A program made the position numbers and the translations under genes. Below, one piece after another: positions 24,597 to 33,816 of a stretch of 64,000 nt of DNA. The notes below the pieces were generated by a model. That model saw nothing but the letters and a program-made list of their open reading frames with translations. It made no database searches and was not told where the DNA came from. Numbering within the stretch: the first letter of the stretch is position 1; every line of letters begins with the position of its first letter. This DNA comes from Methanomassiliicoccaceae archaeon COG_1 (GTDB lineage Archaea; Thermoplasmatota; Thermoplasmata; Methanomassiliicoccales; Methanomethylophilaceae): NCBI GenBank assembly GCA_028561875.1, contig JAQQTI010000001.1, forward strand, positions 62,001 through 126,000, read 5' to 3'.

Positions 24597-27500
24597 ATGG
24601 AATTTTTCGACAACATCAACAGAACAATAGGGGAGGACCTCAGGGGGACCATCCGGAAGGGGAGCAGGATGCGCATCGCCTCCGCCATGTTCTCCATCTA
24701 CGCATTCCAGGAACTGAGGAAGCAACTGGAAGGGGTCGAGGAATTCGATTTCATCTTCACATCCCCCACGTTCGTGAAGGAGAAGGCCCCCAAGGAGAAG
24801 AGGGAGTTCTACATCCCCCAGATCTCCAGGGAGAAGAGCATCTACGGGACCGAGTTCGAGGTCCGCCTGAAGAACGAACTGACGCAGAAGGCCATCGCCA
24901 GGGAATGCGCCGAATGGATCAGAAGGAAGGCGAAGTTCCGCACGAACATCACATCCAGCGGGATGAACTCGTTCATGTGCGTCTCCGATGGGGGGACCGG
25001 ATCACATCGTACACCCCGTTGAACGGCTTCACCACTGACGGGCTGGGGTTCGAGAACGGGGACAACATCAGCAACTTCGCCATGAAATCCGACCATTCCG
25101 AGAGCAGACAGCTACTCCAGATGTTCGACAGCATATGGAACAGCCCCGACAGACTCCAGGATGTGACCGACCAGGTCCTCGACAGCATAACCGCCGCATA
25201 CGTCGAGAACCCTCCTGAGTTCATCTACTTCATGACCCTCTACAACATCTTCAACGAATTCCTGGAGGACATCTCCGAGGACTACCTTCCGAGAGAGGGT
25301 GTAGGGTTCAAGGAATCCGGTATATGGGGGATGCTGTACCCGTTCCAGAAGGATGCATCCCTGGCCATCATCAACAAGTTGGAGGCTTACAGCGGATGCA
25401 TACTGGCCGACAGCGTGGGGTTGGGGAAGACGTTCACCGCCCTATCCGTGATCAAATACTACGAATGCAGGAACAAGTCCGTACTCGTCCTGTGTCCCAA
25501 GAAGCTGTCCGAGAACTGGAACGTCTACCGCAACAGGTACCGGAACAACCCCCTCATCGGCGACCGCTTCAGATACGACGTCCTCTACCACACCGACCTC
25601 CTCCGCAGGAAGGGGATGTCCAACGGAGTCGATCTGTCGAGGACCATCTGGGAGAACTACGACCTCGTTGTGATCGATGAATCCCACAACTTCAGGAACG
25701 GAGGGGACCCCGACGGCAGGATGGTCAACCGTTACCAGAAGCTCCTGGACGATGTTGTGAGGAAGGGTGTGGAGACCAAGGTGCTCATGCTCTCCGCCAC
25801 CCCGGTGAACAACAGGTTCAGCGACCTGTACAACCAGTTGAGGGTAGCGTTCGCGGGGAACCAGCTTCTATCGGATACGAATCTGGAGCTCTCATCACCC
25901 GTCGAGGATGTGTTCTCACGCGCCCAGAGATCGTTCGCCAGATGGAGCAAGCTCCCGTCCGAGGAGAGGACCACCGAACGGTTGCAGAAGATGCTGGACT
26001 TCGATTTCTTCACGCTTCTGGACAGCGTCACCATCGCCCGTTCCAGAAGGCATATCGAGAGGTACTACTCCATGGAGGAGCTGGGGGGATTCCCCACACG
26101 CCTCAGTCCCATCTCGCTCCACCCCGGGATCTCCGACCTTCCCGATGTCATCCCATACAACGAGATCTATGATGAACTGAACCGTCTGAAGCTGGCGATA
26201 TACATCCCCACCGACTACATCCTGCCCAGCATCCGCTCCAAATACGTCGGCCCCGAGAACACCAACCGTTCCGGACGCGAGATGGGTATCAGAAGGCTCA
26301 TGTCCATATCGCTCCTCAAGAGGCTGGAGAGCTCCGTACATTCGTTCCGTATAACAATGAGGAGGGTCCTGGGCAGGATAGACCAGACCGTAGAGGGGAT
26401 ACAGAGCTACAAGGAGACGAAGCGGGGGTTCGTGTACAAAGACCACGGGCCAGACATGGATGGGACCGACCCGGATACGGACACGGACGAGATCCTCAGG
26501 ACCCAGAGGGAGCTGAAGATAGACATCGCGGACATGGACTACCTCTCATGGCTGACCGACCTCCAGCACGACAGCGCCATCATGTCCAGGCTTCTGAGGC
26601 GCCTCGAACCGGTCACCCCCGAACACGACCTCAAGCTCAACACGCTACGCGGGGTCATGCTGGACAAGATGGAGAACCCGATAAATCCGGGGAACAGGAA
26701 GGTGCTGGTGTTCTCGGCATTCTCCGATACGGTCGACTACCTATACCGCCAGTTGTCTAGCGACCCCGGATTGCAGGGGCTCCGCTTCGGCAAGGTCACC
26801 GGCTCCAAGGGCTCGGAATCGACCCTTCCGGACGTGGGAACGGACTTCAACGACGTCCTCACATGCTTCTCACCCATCTCCAAGGACAAGGCGAAGCTCC
26901 TTCCGGACGTGAAGGGGGAGATAGACGTCCTGATAGGAACGGACTGCATCTCCGAGGGACAGAACCTCCAGGACTGCGACCTCTGCATCAACTACGACAT
27001 CCACTGGAATCCGGTCCGCATAATCCAGAGGTTCGGAAGGGTGGATCGTATCGGGAGCAGGAATCAGAGGATCCAGCTGGTCAACTTCTGGCCGGATCTC
27101 GATCTGGACGAGTACATCAACCTCAAATCGAGGGTGGAGGACCGCATGAAGGCGTCCATCCTGACATCCACGGGAGACGACGACCCCATCAACATGGGCG
27201 AGCAAGGCGATCTCGACTATAGGAAGCAGCAGTTGAAGAGGTTGCAGGAGGAGGTGGTGGATATAGAGGACATGCAATCGGGGGTGTCCATCCTGGATCT
27301 GGGATTGAACGAGTTCCGCTTGGATCTGTTGGATTACATCAAGACGCACGGGGGTCTCGAGAGGACGCCGTTCGGCCTCCACGCGGTCGTGCCCTCATCC
27401 GATGATGCTCCGCCAGGGATCGTGTTCGTGCTGAAGAACATCAACGACAACGTGAACATCGACAAGCAGAACAGGCTCCATCCGTTCTACATGGTGTACA

Positions 27501-27811
27501 TCTCGGATGACGGCAAGATGGTGTGCGACCATCTGTCGCCCAAGAGGATGCTGGATCTTATGCGCTTCGAATGCCGCGACCATGGGGAGCCGTACAAGGA
27601 GCTCTGCGACAGATTCAACGAGGAGACCAAGGACGGGAAGGACATGGCCCGTGTCTCGGAGCTTCTGAGTCAATCCATCGACACGATAATCGATAGGAAG
27701 GAACAATCCGACCTGGACCGCTTCCTCTCCGGCGGGGATGTGAGCTTCGGAGGACCTGGCATCAAGGGACTCGATGACTTCGAGCTCATCTGCTTCCTGG
27801 TGATAAGATGA
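24597..27811 (+). CDS. SNF2-type helicase with PLD-like N-terminus (split by poly-G frameshift)
   Basis: About 1070 residues if joined. The N-terminal part from ATG 24597 (MRIASAMFSIYAFQELRKQL...) resembles the phospholipase D-like domain found before SNF2 cores in defence helicases, but the HxK motif is not evident. After SGMNSFMCVSDG the frame shifts at six G (24990-24995) and continues as DRITSYTPLNGFTTDGLGFE. The helicase core follows: ADSVGLGKTF (Walker A), VVIDESHNF (DESH box), MLSATPVNN, TDCISEGQNLQ and IQRFGRVDRIGS (motif VI). One extra G would fuse the two parts. The stop overlaps the DUF4391 start. In this type of cluster the helicase probably assists restriction or translocation; the exact role is unknown. 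Confidence 0.82.
24990..24995 (+). repeat. poly-G tract at the helicase frameshift
   Basis: Six G follow GAT in the PLD-like domain. Reading continues correctly with seven (or four) G. Runs of six G elsewhere in the window, as in the M20 and res genes, do not break their frames. Confidence 0.65.
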
Positions 27812-28395
27812 GCTTCGGCCTCCCCCCCTCCACCGAGATAAACAGGGTCATCCCGAAGAAGACGCTGATCGAGAAGTTCTCGCTATCAGAAAAGGAACGT
27901 ACGAGATTCGATTCCTTGATCCACAGGATCACGATAGCGAACGAGATATCCCCGCGCACGGTGAACATCCCTCCAGGGGATATCGGGAACATATTCATCC
28001 TCAGAGCGGAACTCAAGGAGGAGACCTGCGATGCCCGCATTCTGTCCATGCTGTTCGGACTGATAGATCAGAGGATGGTCATCGTCCTCCAATACGGGAT
28101 CAGATGCAAACCGGTGACGTCCCACGACATGCTGATCGAGGGGGAATGGATTCTGGAACCCGATTGCACACTGACCCTGGAGGGGCTGGATCTGGATGAT
28201 GTCTGGGAGAATCTTGTAATCCAGATAGGGCGGATCGAGATCGAGGAAGGGAACAGCCTATCGGAACAGATCAGCAAGGACAGGGTACGCAAGGGGAGGG
28301 AAGCACAGAGGGCCCAATTGGAGAAGAGGATGATGGCCGAGGAGCAGCCCAGGAAGAAGAGAGAGCTGTTCGAACAGATCAAAAAACTCCGATAA
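27808..28395 (+). CDS. DUF4391 domain protein
   Basis: A 195-residue protein with the DUF4391 pattern: start FGLPPSTEINRVIPKKTLIE, then IANEISPRTVNIPPGDIGNI and IFILRAELKEE, a core ending in QRMVIVLQYG, and a basic, Glu/Arg-rich helical tail from GREAQRAQLEKRMMAEEQPR. The family has no established activity; it is regularly seen beside a helicase and type III R-M genes (from general knowledge, not checked here). It overlaps the helicase stop by 4 bases (ATGA) and is the last gene of the operon. The tail looks like a coiled coil that could mediate binding to a partner. Confidence 0.82.
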   Translation: MSFGLPPSTEINRVIPKKTLIEKFSLSEKERTRFDSLIHRITIANEISPRTVNIPPGDIGNIFILRAELKEETCDARILSMLFGLIDQRMVIVLQYGIRCKPVTSHDMLIEGEWILEPDCTLTLEGLDLDDVWENLVIQIGRIEIEEGNSLSEQISKDRVRKGREAQRAQLEKRMMAEEQPRKKRELFEQIKKLR

Positions 28396-28622
28396 AGTAG
28401 TGATGTTGGATGACTGTTAAAAACTCTAACCCGGTGAACTTGGGTATAAGTCCATGAAGAGGGGCAGGAAGCCCATCAGGCCGACCGTGAAGGATACGGA
28501 GACACTGACGGATCCCGGGTCCACCCCCAGGATAATCATGGTGAGGAACTGTATTTTTTTCGTGAGGAATACAAAGATGTCGTCCCGTGAGCTTGGAGTG
28601 TGCCCAGGTGTCCTTGAGCGAA

Positions 28623-29315
28623 TCATGCCGGGGCGATTCTCAGAGATAGGATGTCAGCAGAAGAATATTCTTCGAATGTATACCCTGGAGGACAGTCGAC
28701 CGTGGTCTCGAACGTAAAATAGGTCTGTCCCTCGATCTCTACAGAAAGAGGAGAGAATCCATCGAGGGCGGCAGACGTGTCACATCCCACCGCTACCAAA
28801 GCTACCGCGTGATCGTGGAAAAGAGCCATACCGCAATCATAGCCCCCGCGCTCCATGAGTGCGATGAACAGTATCACGAGGTCCTCGCAGTCGCCCTTTT
28901 TCAAGTATAGAGTTTCTATGGGGTATGCCGCCCAGTCAAAGGAGGAGTAGAGCTCCTCATCCGAAACGTACGTCACGTTCTCCCGCAGGTACGAGAGAAC
29001 GAAACTCGGGAAGTCTGGCCCGGAGGGGCACGCGTCCCTCAGGGCCGAGAGACAGTTTTCCAATGTCGACACGCCGTCCCCGTCGCGATCGTCGTCGGAG
29101 AGCGCCTTCTTCATGAACAGGTCGATCCTTTTATCGTATGAACCCATGGCAGCGCGTTCGGATGTCTCCGACCGGCAGATATCCACATCGTCCTCGTCTA
29201 CAACGAAAGACATGCCGCCCTCATCCCTATCGCCGTTCAGGGGGTACATCGCAACCGCGACACAGGTCACTGCAACGATTGAAGCGACGATGATAACGAT
29301 GTTGAGCGTTTTCAT
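28623..29315 (-). CDS. membrane-anchored transglutaminase-like cysteine peptidase
   Basis: A 230-residue protein with an N-terminal signal anchor (LNIVIIVASIVAVTCVAVAM) that would place the rest outside the cell. The transglutaminase-like catalytic triad can be read as YLKKGDCEDLVIL (Cys), LFHDHAVALVAV (His) and YFTFETTVDC (Glu/Asp). A DxDxDG-type loop, SDDDRDGDGVSTLENC, may bind calcium. Substrates are unknown; such archaeal proteins may trim surface proteins. It lies 24 bases after a small membrane-protein gene in the same direction and converges on the DUF4391 gene with a 227-base spacer in which I find no clear gene. Confidence 0.7.
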   Translation of the reverse strand: MKTLNIVIIVASIVAVTCVAVAMYPLNGDRDEGGMSFVVDEDDVDICRSETSERAAMGSYDKRIDLFMKKALSDDDRDGDGVSTLENCLSALRDACPSGPDFPSFVLSYLRENVTYVSDEELYSSFDWAAYPIETLYLKKGDCEDLVILFIALMERGGYDCGMALFHDHAVALVAVGCDTSAALDGFSPLSVEIEGQTYFTFETTVDCPPGYTFEEYSSADILSLRIAPA

Positions 29316-29339
29316 CCTATGCCGATTACCATGGGCTTG

Positions 29340-29540
29340 TCAATGTTCTTCGACATCGTTTTTGAACTGTCTACGATAGTAGATTATCATCACTATAAGC
29401 AATACAAGAAGTATCGCGCTAATAAATCCGTCAATAATGTAAACCTGAGGCGACGGAAGATCTAGCAGGAATAGTACAATCGAACAAAGACTCGCAGTAA
29501 TCCCCGCAGAAATAGCCATCACTTTCACACCCTTTTCCAT
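29340..29540 (-). CDS. small membrane protein, two predicted helices
   Basis: A 66-residue protein with two hydrophobic segments, AISAGITASLCSIVLFLLDL and GFISAILLVLLIVMIIYY, ending in a charged YRRQFKNDVEEH. No family is recognised. It is the upstream partner of the transglutaminase-like gene and probably shares its transcript. A short inverted repeat, GCCGAT-6-ATCGGC (29571-29588), lies 31 to 48 bases upstream and may be regulatory. Confidence 0.5.
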   Translation of the reverse strand: MEKGVKVMAISAGITASLCSIVLFLLDLPSPQVYIIDGFISAILLVLLIVMIIYYRRQFKNDVEEH

Positions 29541-29624
29541 GTTATCGCCCCGTCTCCATGATTCGCGAGTGCCGATAACTCGATCGGCAATTGTATCAAT
29601 GACTAGTTAATGAATTTGAGTTAT

Positions 29625-29876
29625 TTAATACTTTAGTTCGGTAAGTCTTCTTGCGCCGTAAGCGGTCATCACGGTCCTCCAATCGATGTCCTCCGATGCG
29701 AGCATAACGGAAAGTCCGGCCCTGTTGTCGGCGGAGGTCGTCGGATCCTGCTTTTCGGTGACGATGACCTCACATCCGTCCGCAACCATGTTGGGGTGCT
29801 TAGTGGCCTGCACCGAATCATTCAACACAGTCCCCCTGTCCCAATAGGTTTTTGAGCGGATGCGGATATCAGGCAT
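29625..29876 (-). CDS. hypothetical protein, 83 residues
   Basis: A small soluble-looking protein of unknown family; its start lies 12 bases from the htpX start on the other strand. Composition is protein-like (VVADGCEV-type strand and an ASEDIDWRTVMTAYGARRL helix), but there is no motif to name it and no clear promoter. It could be a chance frame covering the htpX promoter. Confidence 0.3.
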   Translation of the reverse strand: MPDIRIRSKTYWDRGTVLNDSVQATKHPNMVADGCEVIVTEKQDPTTSADNRAGLSVMLASEDIDWRTVMTAYGARRLTELKY

Positions 29877-29887
29877 CGGAAATAGAC

Positions 29888-31066
29888 ATGAGAGCCCAAT
29901 GGATTCTCCGCACGGCGTTGGTATTCGTGATGCTGACGCTCATCCTCGTCGCCATAGGCTACCTCGTAGGCTGGATCTTCGGATACGGCCTGGCGGGCCT
30001 GGCGGTGATGTCGGCCCTCTCCGTCGTCATCTGCTTCTACTCCTACTGGTTCTCGAAGCAGAGCTCCCTGCGCGCGTACCGCGTGCGCATCGTGACGGAG
30101 GCCGAGGAGCCTCGCCTGTACAACATCGTGAGGAAGGTCGCCGACAAGGCCGGCCTTCCCATGCCGGAGGTCGGCATCTGCAACACCGAGATGCCCAACG
30201 CCTTCGCCACCGGGAGGAACCCCGACAACGCCGCCGTCGTGGCGACGACCGGCATCCTTTGCATCCTGAACGACGACGAGCTAGAGGGCGTCATCGGTCA
30301 CGAGATGTCGCATGTGAAGAACCGTGACATCCTCGTCATGGCTGTCGCCTCGACCATCGCGGCCATTCTGACCTTCGCTTCGAGGATGGTGTTCTTCATG
30401 GGCCTCTCCGGCGGGAGGGGCAGGAACGGCAACAACGGGCTGATCCTCGTCGTCGGCATCATCCTGATGATCGCGGTGCCGATTGCGGCCCTGCTGATGC
30501 AGATGGCGATCTCCCGCAACAGGGAGTTCCTCGCCGACGAGACCGGCGCGAGGATCACCGGCAAGCCCCGTGCACTGGCCGGTGCCTTGAGGAAGTTGGA
30601 GTCCGGAGTGGCCTCCGCTCCTGACGATTTCGGCAACGACTCCGCCCGCGAGGGTATGTGGATATCCGAGCCGAAGAACAAGGGTCTGGCCAAGAGGATC
30701 TTCAGCACCCACCCCCCGACTTCGGAGAGGGTCGAGCGGTTGGAGAGGATCGCCCGCGCCATGGAGGGCGGGGAGGTCCCGGCCTACAGGCCGGACGAGG
30801 ACTCCTCGCGCATCAGGCTGCAGTTCCAGCGAGTTCACCTCACGGGCTCCCACTTCGAGATCTCGTTGACCTTCGAGAGCGTGGAGCCCTTCCTTATCTC
30901 GGCGCGGACGCGGGTCTCGCGATCGTGGACGTCGAGGGCGCGGTTCGCCGTCTCCACGGCATCCTCCTTCGCGACCACTATCAGTCCGCTTTCGTCGCCG
31001 ATTATCCAGTCGCCGGTGCGGACCCTCTGGCCGCCGACGGCTATCTCCATCCCGATGCCTCCGTAG
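29888..31066 (+). CDS. htpX: HtpX-like membrane zinc metalloprotease
   Basis: An M48-family integral membrane protease for quality control of misfolded membrane proteins. Two N-terminal membrane helices (WILRTALVFVMLTLILVAIG and the GYGLAGLAVMSALSVVICFY region) precede the catalytic VIGHEMSHVKNRD (HExxH, about residue 137). Two more helices follow, then the distal metal ligand in NREFLADETGA. The family ends near HPPTSERVERLERIARAMEG (about residue 300). The frame runs on for roughly 77 further residues antisense through the 3' end of the Hps-RraA gene and stops at TAG; that tail is not family-like. ATG 29888 is chosen because the longer version adds 12 residues before the first helix. Confidence 0.88.
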   Translation: MRAQWILRTALVFVMLTLILVAIGYLVGWIFGYGLAGLAVMSALSVVICFYSYWFSKQSSLRAYRVRIVTEAEEPRLYNIVRKVADKAGLPMPEVGICNTEMPNAFATGRNPDNAAVVATTGILCILNDDELEGVIGHEMSHVKNRDILVMAVASTIAAILTFASRMVFFMGLSGGRGRNGNNGLILVVGIILMIAVPIAALLMQMAISRNREFLADETGARITGKPRALAGALRKLESGVASAPDDFGNDSAREGMWISEPKNKGLAKRIFSTHPPTSERVERLERIARAMEGGEVPAYRPDEDSSRIRLQFQRVHLTGSHFEISLTFESVEPFLISARTRVSRSWTSRARFAVSTASSFATTISPLSSPIIQSPVRTLWPPTAISIPMPP

Positions 31067-32127
31067 CCCTTCGCTTCGCCGGCGCACGGCACCGCGGCTC
31101 TTGCGAATGCGGGGAAGCCGAGGTCGATGACGTCGTCGATGTCGCGGATGGCGCCGTCGATGACTACCCCCCTCACCCCCGCCTGCATGGCGGAGTTGGA
31201 TGCCAGATCTCCCCACACGGCGACGGGGGCGCCTCCCGCGTCGATGACCACGACGTCCCCCGGCCTTGCCCTGTCCACGGCCTCCACGGGCTTCGCCCAG
31301 TCGCCGTTGGCGGTCTGGACGGTCAGCGCCCTGCCGACCATCTTCGCGCCGTGCCTTATGTAGGGGCGCAGACCGAAGACCACGCCCTTCCTGTGGTAGG
31401 CGTCGGCGATGTTGCAGGTGGAGACCTTCGAGAACGCTTCGAAGAGCTCGTCCTCGGTGTACTTCCTGGTGATGGCTTCGGAGACCTCCGCGCCGCTCAT
31501 GGCGCCCTTGATGGCCCTCGCGGCCCCCTCGACGTCATCGGTCTTGGTTATCCCGCCCCCGACTATAACGTCGCAGGCGCCCGCCTCGACATACCTCCTG
31601 GCGGTTTCGGCGGTGATCCCCCCGGCCACGGCGACGGGGATGGACGTCTCCTCCGCAACCCTCTTCAGGACGTCCACGGGGGCCTCCTTCCCGCGCATCT
31701 GCTCGTCGATGCCCATGTGCAGGCATATGTAAGAGGCGCCGAGCCTCTCGACCTCCCTCGACCTCCCGACCTTGTCGGGGACGTTGATCATATCGACCAT
31801 GATCTCCACGCCGTATTTCCGGCCGCACTCCACAGCTTCCGAGATGGTGCCGTCATCGGCCAGGCCCAGCACGGTGACGATGTCCGCCCCCGCCTTGGCC
31901 ATGATTTCGACCTCGAACGCGCCCGTGTCCATGGTCTTGGCGTCAGCAACCACCTTGTGCCCGGGGAAGGCCCTTCTGACCTTCCTCACGGCGTCCGCGC
32001 CCTCGCTCTTGACGAGGGGTGTCCCGACCTCGACCCAGTCCGCGCCGCCCGCGACGGCCTCGGCGGCGATGCCGAGCGCCCTTTCGAGCTGCATCATGTC
32101 CAGCGCTACCTGCAACACGGGTTCCAT
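30835..32127 (-). CDS. hps: 3-hexulose-6-phosphate synthase fused to RraA-like domain
   Basis: A 430-residue two-domain enzyme. Residues 1 to about 210 are a ribulose-monophosphate-type TIM barrel (DMMQLERALGIAAEA, ADAKTMDTGAFEVEIM, CLHMGIDEQMRG, VAGGITAETA). In archaea lacking the oxidative pentose phosphate route it works in reverse to make ribulose-5-phosphate for nucleotides. Residues about 220-430 are an RraA-like domain (STCNIADAYHRKGVVFGLRP, GDVVVIDAGGAPVAVWGDLA, GVRGVVIDGAIRDIDDV). The fusion is known in other archaea; the role of the RraA part is not settled. A TATA box, AATTAAAT on the minus strand, lies at 32151-32158, about 25 bases before the start. Confidence 0.9.
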   Translation of the reverse strand: MEPVLQVALDMMQLERALGIAAEAVAGGADWVEVGTPLVKSEGADAVRKVRRAFPGHKVVADAKTMDTGAFEVEIMAKAGADIVTVLGLADDGTISEAVECGRKYGVEIMVDMINVPDKVGRSREVERLGASYICLHMGIDEQMRGKEAPVDVLKRVAEETSIPVAVAGGITAETARRYVEAGACDVIVGGGITKTDDVEGAARAIKGAMSGAEVSEAITRKYTEDELFEAFSKVSTCNIADAYHRKGVVFGLRPYIRHGAKMVGRALTVQTANGDWAKPVEAVDRARPGDVVVIDAGGAPVAVWGDLASNSAMQAGVRGVVIDGAIRDIDDVIDLGFPAFARAAVPCAGEAKGYGGIGMEIAVGGQRVRTGDWIIGDESGLIVVAKEDAVETANRALDVHDRETRVRAEIRKGSTLSKVNEISKWEPVR

Positions 32128-32150
32128 GCAGCGATAAAGCAGGTCCGCGT

Positions 32151-32158
32151 ATTTAATT
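32151..32158 (-). promoter_or_regulatory. TATA box of hps
   Basis: On the minus strand AATTAAAT lies 24-31 bases before the ATG at 32127, consistent with a leaderless mRNA. Confidence 0.45.
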
Positions 32159-32317
32159 CTGAAAAATGCCGCTCAGCTCGCCCGTCACTCATCAGGACAG
32201 AAGGCAGCTCGATAAAACGATCATCACGGCGGCGAAAGGACATCTTCCGGGCGGGATATATCGCTTTCCACCACCCGGCAGGCGCAACATTTAACCCGAA
32301 CCAGCGGATAGGCTCCC

Positions 32318-32803
32318 ATGGCTCTGCGCAGAGAGAAGAAGGCCGTCAAGATGCGCGTGCTCTTCGTGGACAGCATGAACGACCTGCCGTCTCAGCTCGC
32401 CGAATACTGGACAAGGAAAACGTACCCCGACCTTTACGAGGCCTACAGCGCCGGCCCCGAGTACGACATCGTCGACTGCGATCTGCTGGGCGTCATGTAC
32501 GGCATAGGCGAGGATCTCAGGGGCCAGGTCTCCAAGGGCTTCTCCGACGACAAGATTCTGCCGAAGGACGGGAGGTACGACTACGTTGTCTACACGCAGC
32601 AGGACGTCTTCGAGGCCCTCGCCCGCAAATCCCCTTGGCAGGGCAGGCAGATCTGCGTCCACCTCGGCACCAGAAAGGAGTTCCAATGCACCGACGACAA
32701 GGAGCTGGCCGAGTGCCTGGTCGCGATGTCGGACCGCGTCCGCGAGTGGGTGATCGCTAACATGGACGACCCCGCGAAGCTCGGGGAACTGGTATCCGCA
32801 TGA
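32318..32803 (+). CDS. low-molecular-weight phosphatase/ArsC-like protein without catalytic cysteine
   Basis: A 161-residue protein with the LMW protein tyrosine phosphatase layout: RVLFVDSMNDLPSQLAEYW at the P-loop position, YEAYSAGPEYD, then LLGVMYGIGEDLRGQVSKGF (the usual 'G-D-I-S-x-Q-x-S-K' region) and YDYVVYTQQDV. The P-loop CxxNxCRS is replaced by DSMNDLPS, so the nucleophilic Cys and the Arg are missing. It may have become a binding or regulatory protein. A TATA-like TTTAAC lies about 28 bases upstream. The stop overlaps the tsr3 start (ATGA), so the two are translated together. Confidence 0.65.
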   Translation: MALRREKKAVKMRVLFVDSMNDLPSQLAEYWTRKTYPDLYEAYSAGPEYDIVDCDLLGVMYGIGEDLRGQVSKGFSDDKILPKDGRYDYVVYTQQDVFEALARKSPWQGRQICVHLGTRKEFQCTDDKELAECLVAMSDRVREWVIANMDDPAKLGELVSA

Positions 32804-33369
32804 TTCCGGTACTGGTGTATGACCGGGGCCAGTGCGACCCGAGGAAGTGCACCGCGAAGAGGATGGAGAGGTTCGGCCTGGCGCGCGAGGTTCCGCTGAA
32901 CAGGATACCGCCGGGGGCGTTGGTTCTCACTCCCTCCGCGGAGAGGGCCCTGTCGCCCGCGGATTCTAAGTACGCACGTCACGGGTTGGTCGTCATGGAC
33001 CTCACCTGGGCGCACATCGGCGAGATGCCCGAGGTGAGGGGCTCGAGACCCAGGAAGCTCCCGTATCTTGTGGCGGCGAACCCGGTGAACTTCGGTAAGC
33101 CGTGGAACCTGAACTCGGCGGAGGCGGTGCTCGCCTCGCTGGTAATAATGGGCATGGACGAGCAGGCGGAGCTCTTCGTCCCGCGTTTCAACTGGGCGCC
33201 CACCTTCCTGACGATGAACAGGCCCCTCCTTGACGGGTACCGCGCCGCCCCCTCCTCGGAGGAGGTGCAGAGGCTTTCTGACGAGTACGTCGAGTCGATA
33301 ACGGGGGACCGAGGGCAGTTCCGTGCCCCGGGCCGCCGAGGAAGCGGCAATCCGCAAACCGAAGGATGA
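32800..33369 (+). CDS. tsr3: 16S/18S rRNA aminocarboxypropyltransferase Tsr3 (DUF367)
   Basis: A 189-residue SPOUT-like enzyme that adds the aminocarboxypropyl group from SAM to a hypermodified uridine in helix 31 of small-subunit rRNA. The family features are YDRGQCDPRKCTAKRMERFG at the N-terminus, LTPSAERALSPAD, VVMDLTWAH, RKLPYLVAANPVNFGKPWNL and SAEAVLASLVIMG. The last 20 residues are a basic, likely disordered tail. It is coupled to the phosphatase-like gene upstream; 198 bases follow without any gene I can see. Confidence 0.9.
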   Translation: MIPVLVYDRGQCDPRKCTAKRMERFGLAREVPLNRIPPGALVLTPSAERALSPADSKYARHGLVVMDLTWAHIGEMPEVRGSRPRKLPYLVAANPVNFGKPWNLNSAEAVLASLVIMGMDEQAELFVPRFNWAPTFLTMNRPLLDGYRAAPSSEEVQRLSDEYVESITGDRGQFRAPGRRGSGNPQTEG

Positions 33370-33567
33370 CAGGCACCCTCCGCAGACCGTTCGCGGTCGC
33401 CCCGGGCTATAGCCGTGATACGAGTACCCGGCAACCTGAACGTTTCCGCCAGGGGCCATGCCCCGCGGATACGGGCGAAAAACACGGTCGACCCCGTGGA
33501 TGACGCAATCCCGAGGTCGGCCGCCTACTAAGTATTTTATCAAACGCGCGCATACAAACGGAATGCA

Positions 33568-33816
33568 ATGCCCGACGACCTGCTGCCGATGATATGGGAG
33601 GCCCTAGGCGACGATCGCGTCACCACCAAAGAGGCCGCCGAGAGGTTGGAAGCGGCGTTCAGGTACAAGTGCCCGGACGATCTGGCCAGGACCCTCAACA
33701 GATACCGGAACGAGGGCCTGGTCAGAGGCAGGGTGTCGTTCGATGACGGGGGATGGGTCTGGTGGGCGGACGAGGGATGCCGCCGCCGGATGGACGGGGT
33801 CGGCGGAGAGAAATGA
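33568..33816 (+). CDS. small winged-helix-like protein upstream of mcm
   Basis: An 82-residue protein. ALGDDRVTTKEAAERLEAAF and then LARTLNRYRNEGLVRGRVSF have the spacing of a small winged-helix domain with a GRVSFDDGGWVWW wing. No exact family is recognised. Its stop overlaps the mcm start (ATGA), so it is translationally coupled to the replicative helicase and may be a replication accessory factor; this is inference. A TATA-like TATTTTAT lies about 30 bases upstream. Confidence 0.6.
   Translation: MPDDLLPMIWEALGDDRVTTKEAAERLEAAFRYKCPDDLARTLNRYRNEGLVRGRVSFDDGGWVWWADEGCRRRMDGVGGEK

Noticed and set aside
28426-28626. Hydrophobic minus-strand frame between DUF4391 and the transglutaminase-like gene
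   Set aside because: It contains a helix-like stretch but no start signal or family; the opposite strand is open too, so neither can be supported.
30658-32760. 700-codon frame spanning htpX, hps and the phosphatase-like gene
   Set aside because: It runs through three recognised genes in other frames and has no domain.
33370-33567. Possible replication origin upstream of the wHTH-mcm genes
   Set aside because: No repeated ORB-like elements or AT-rich unwinding region; only a promoter-like word near 33532.
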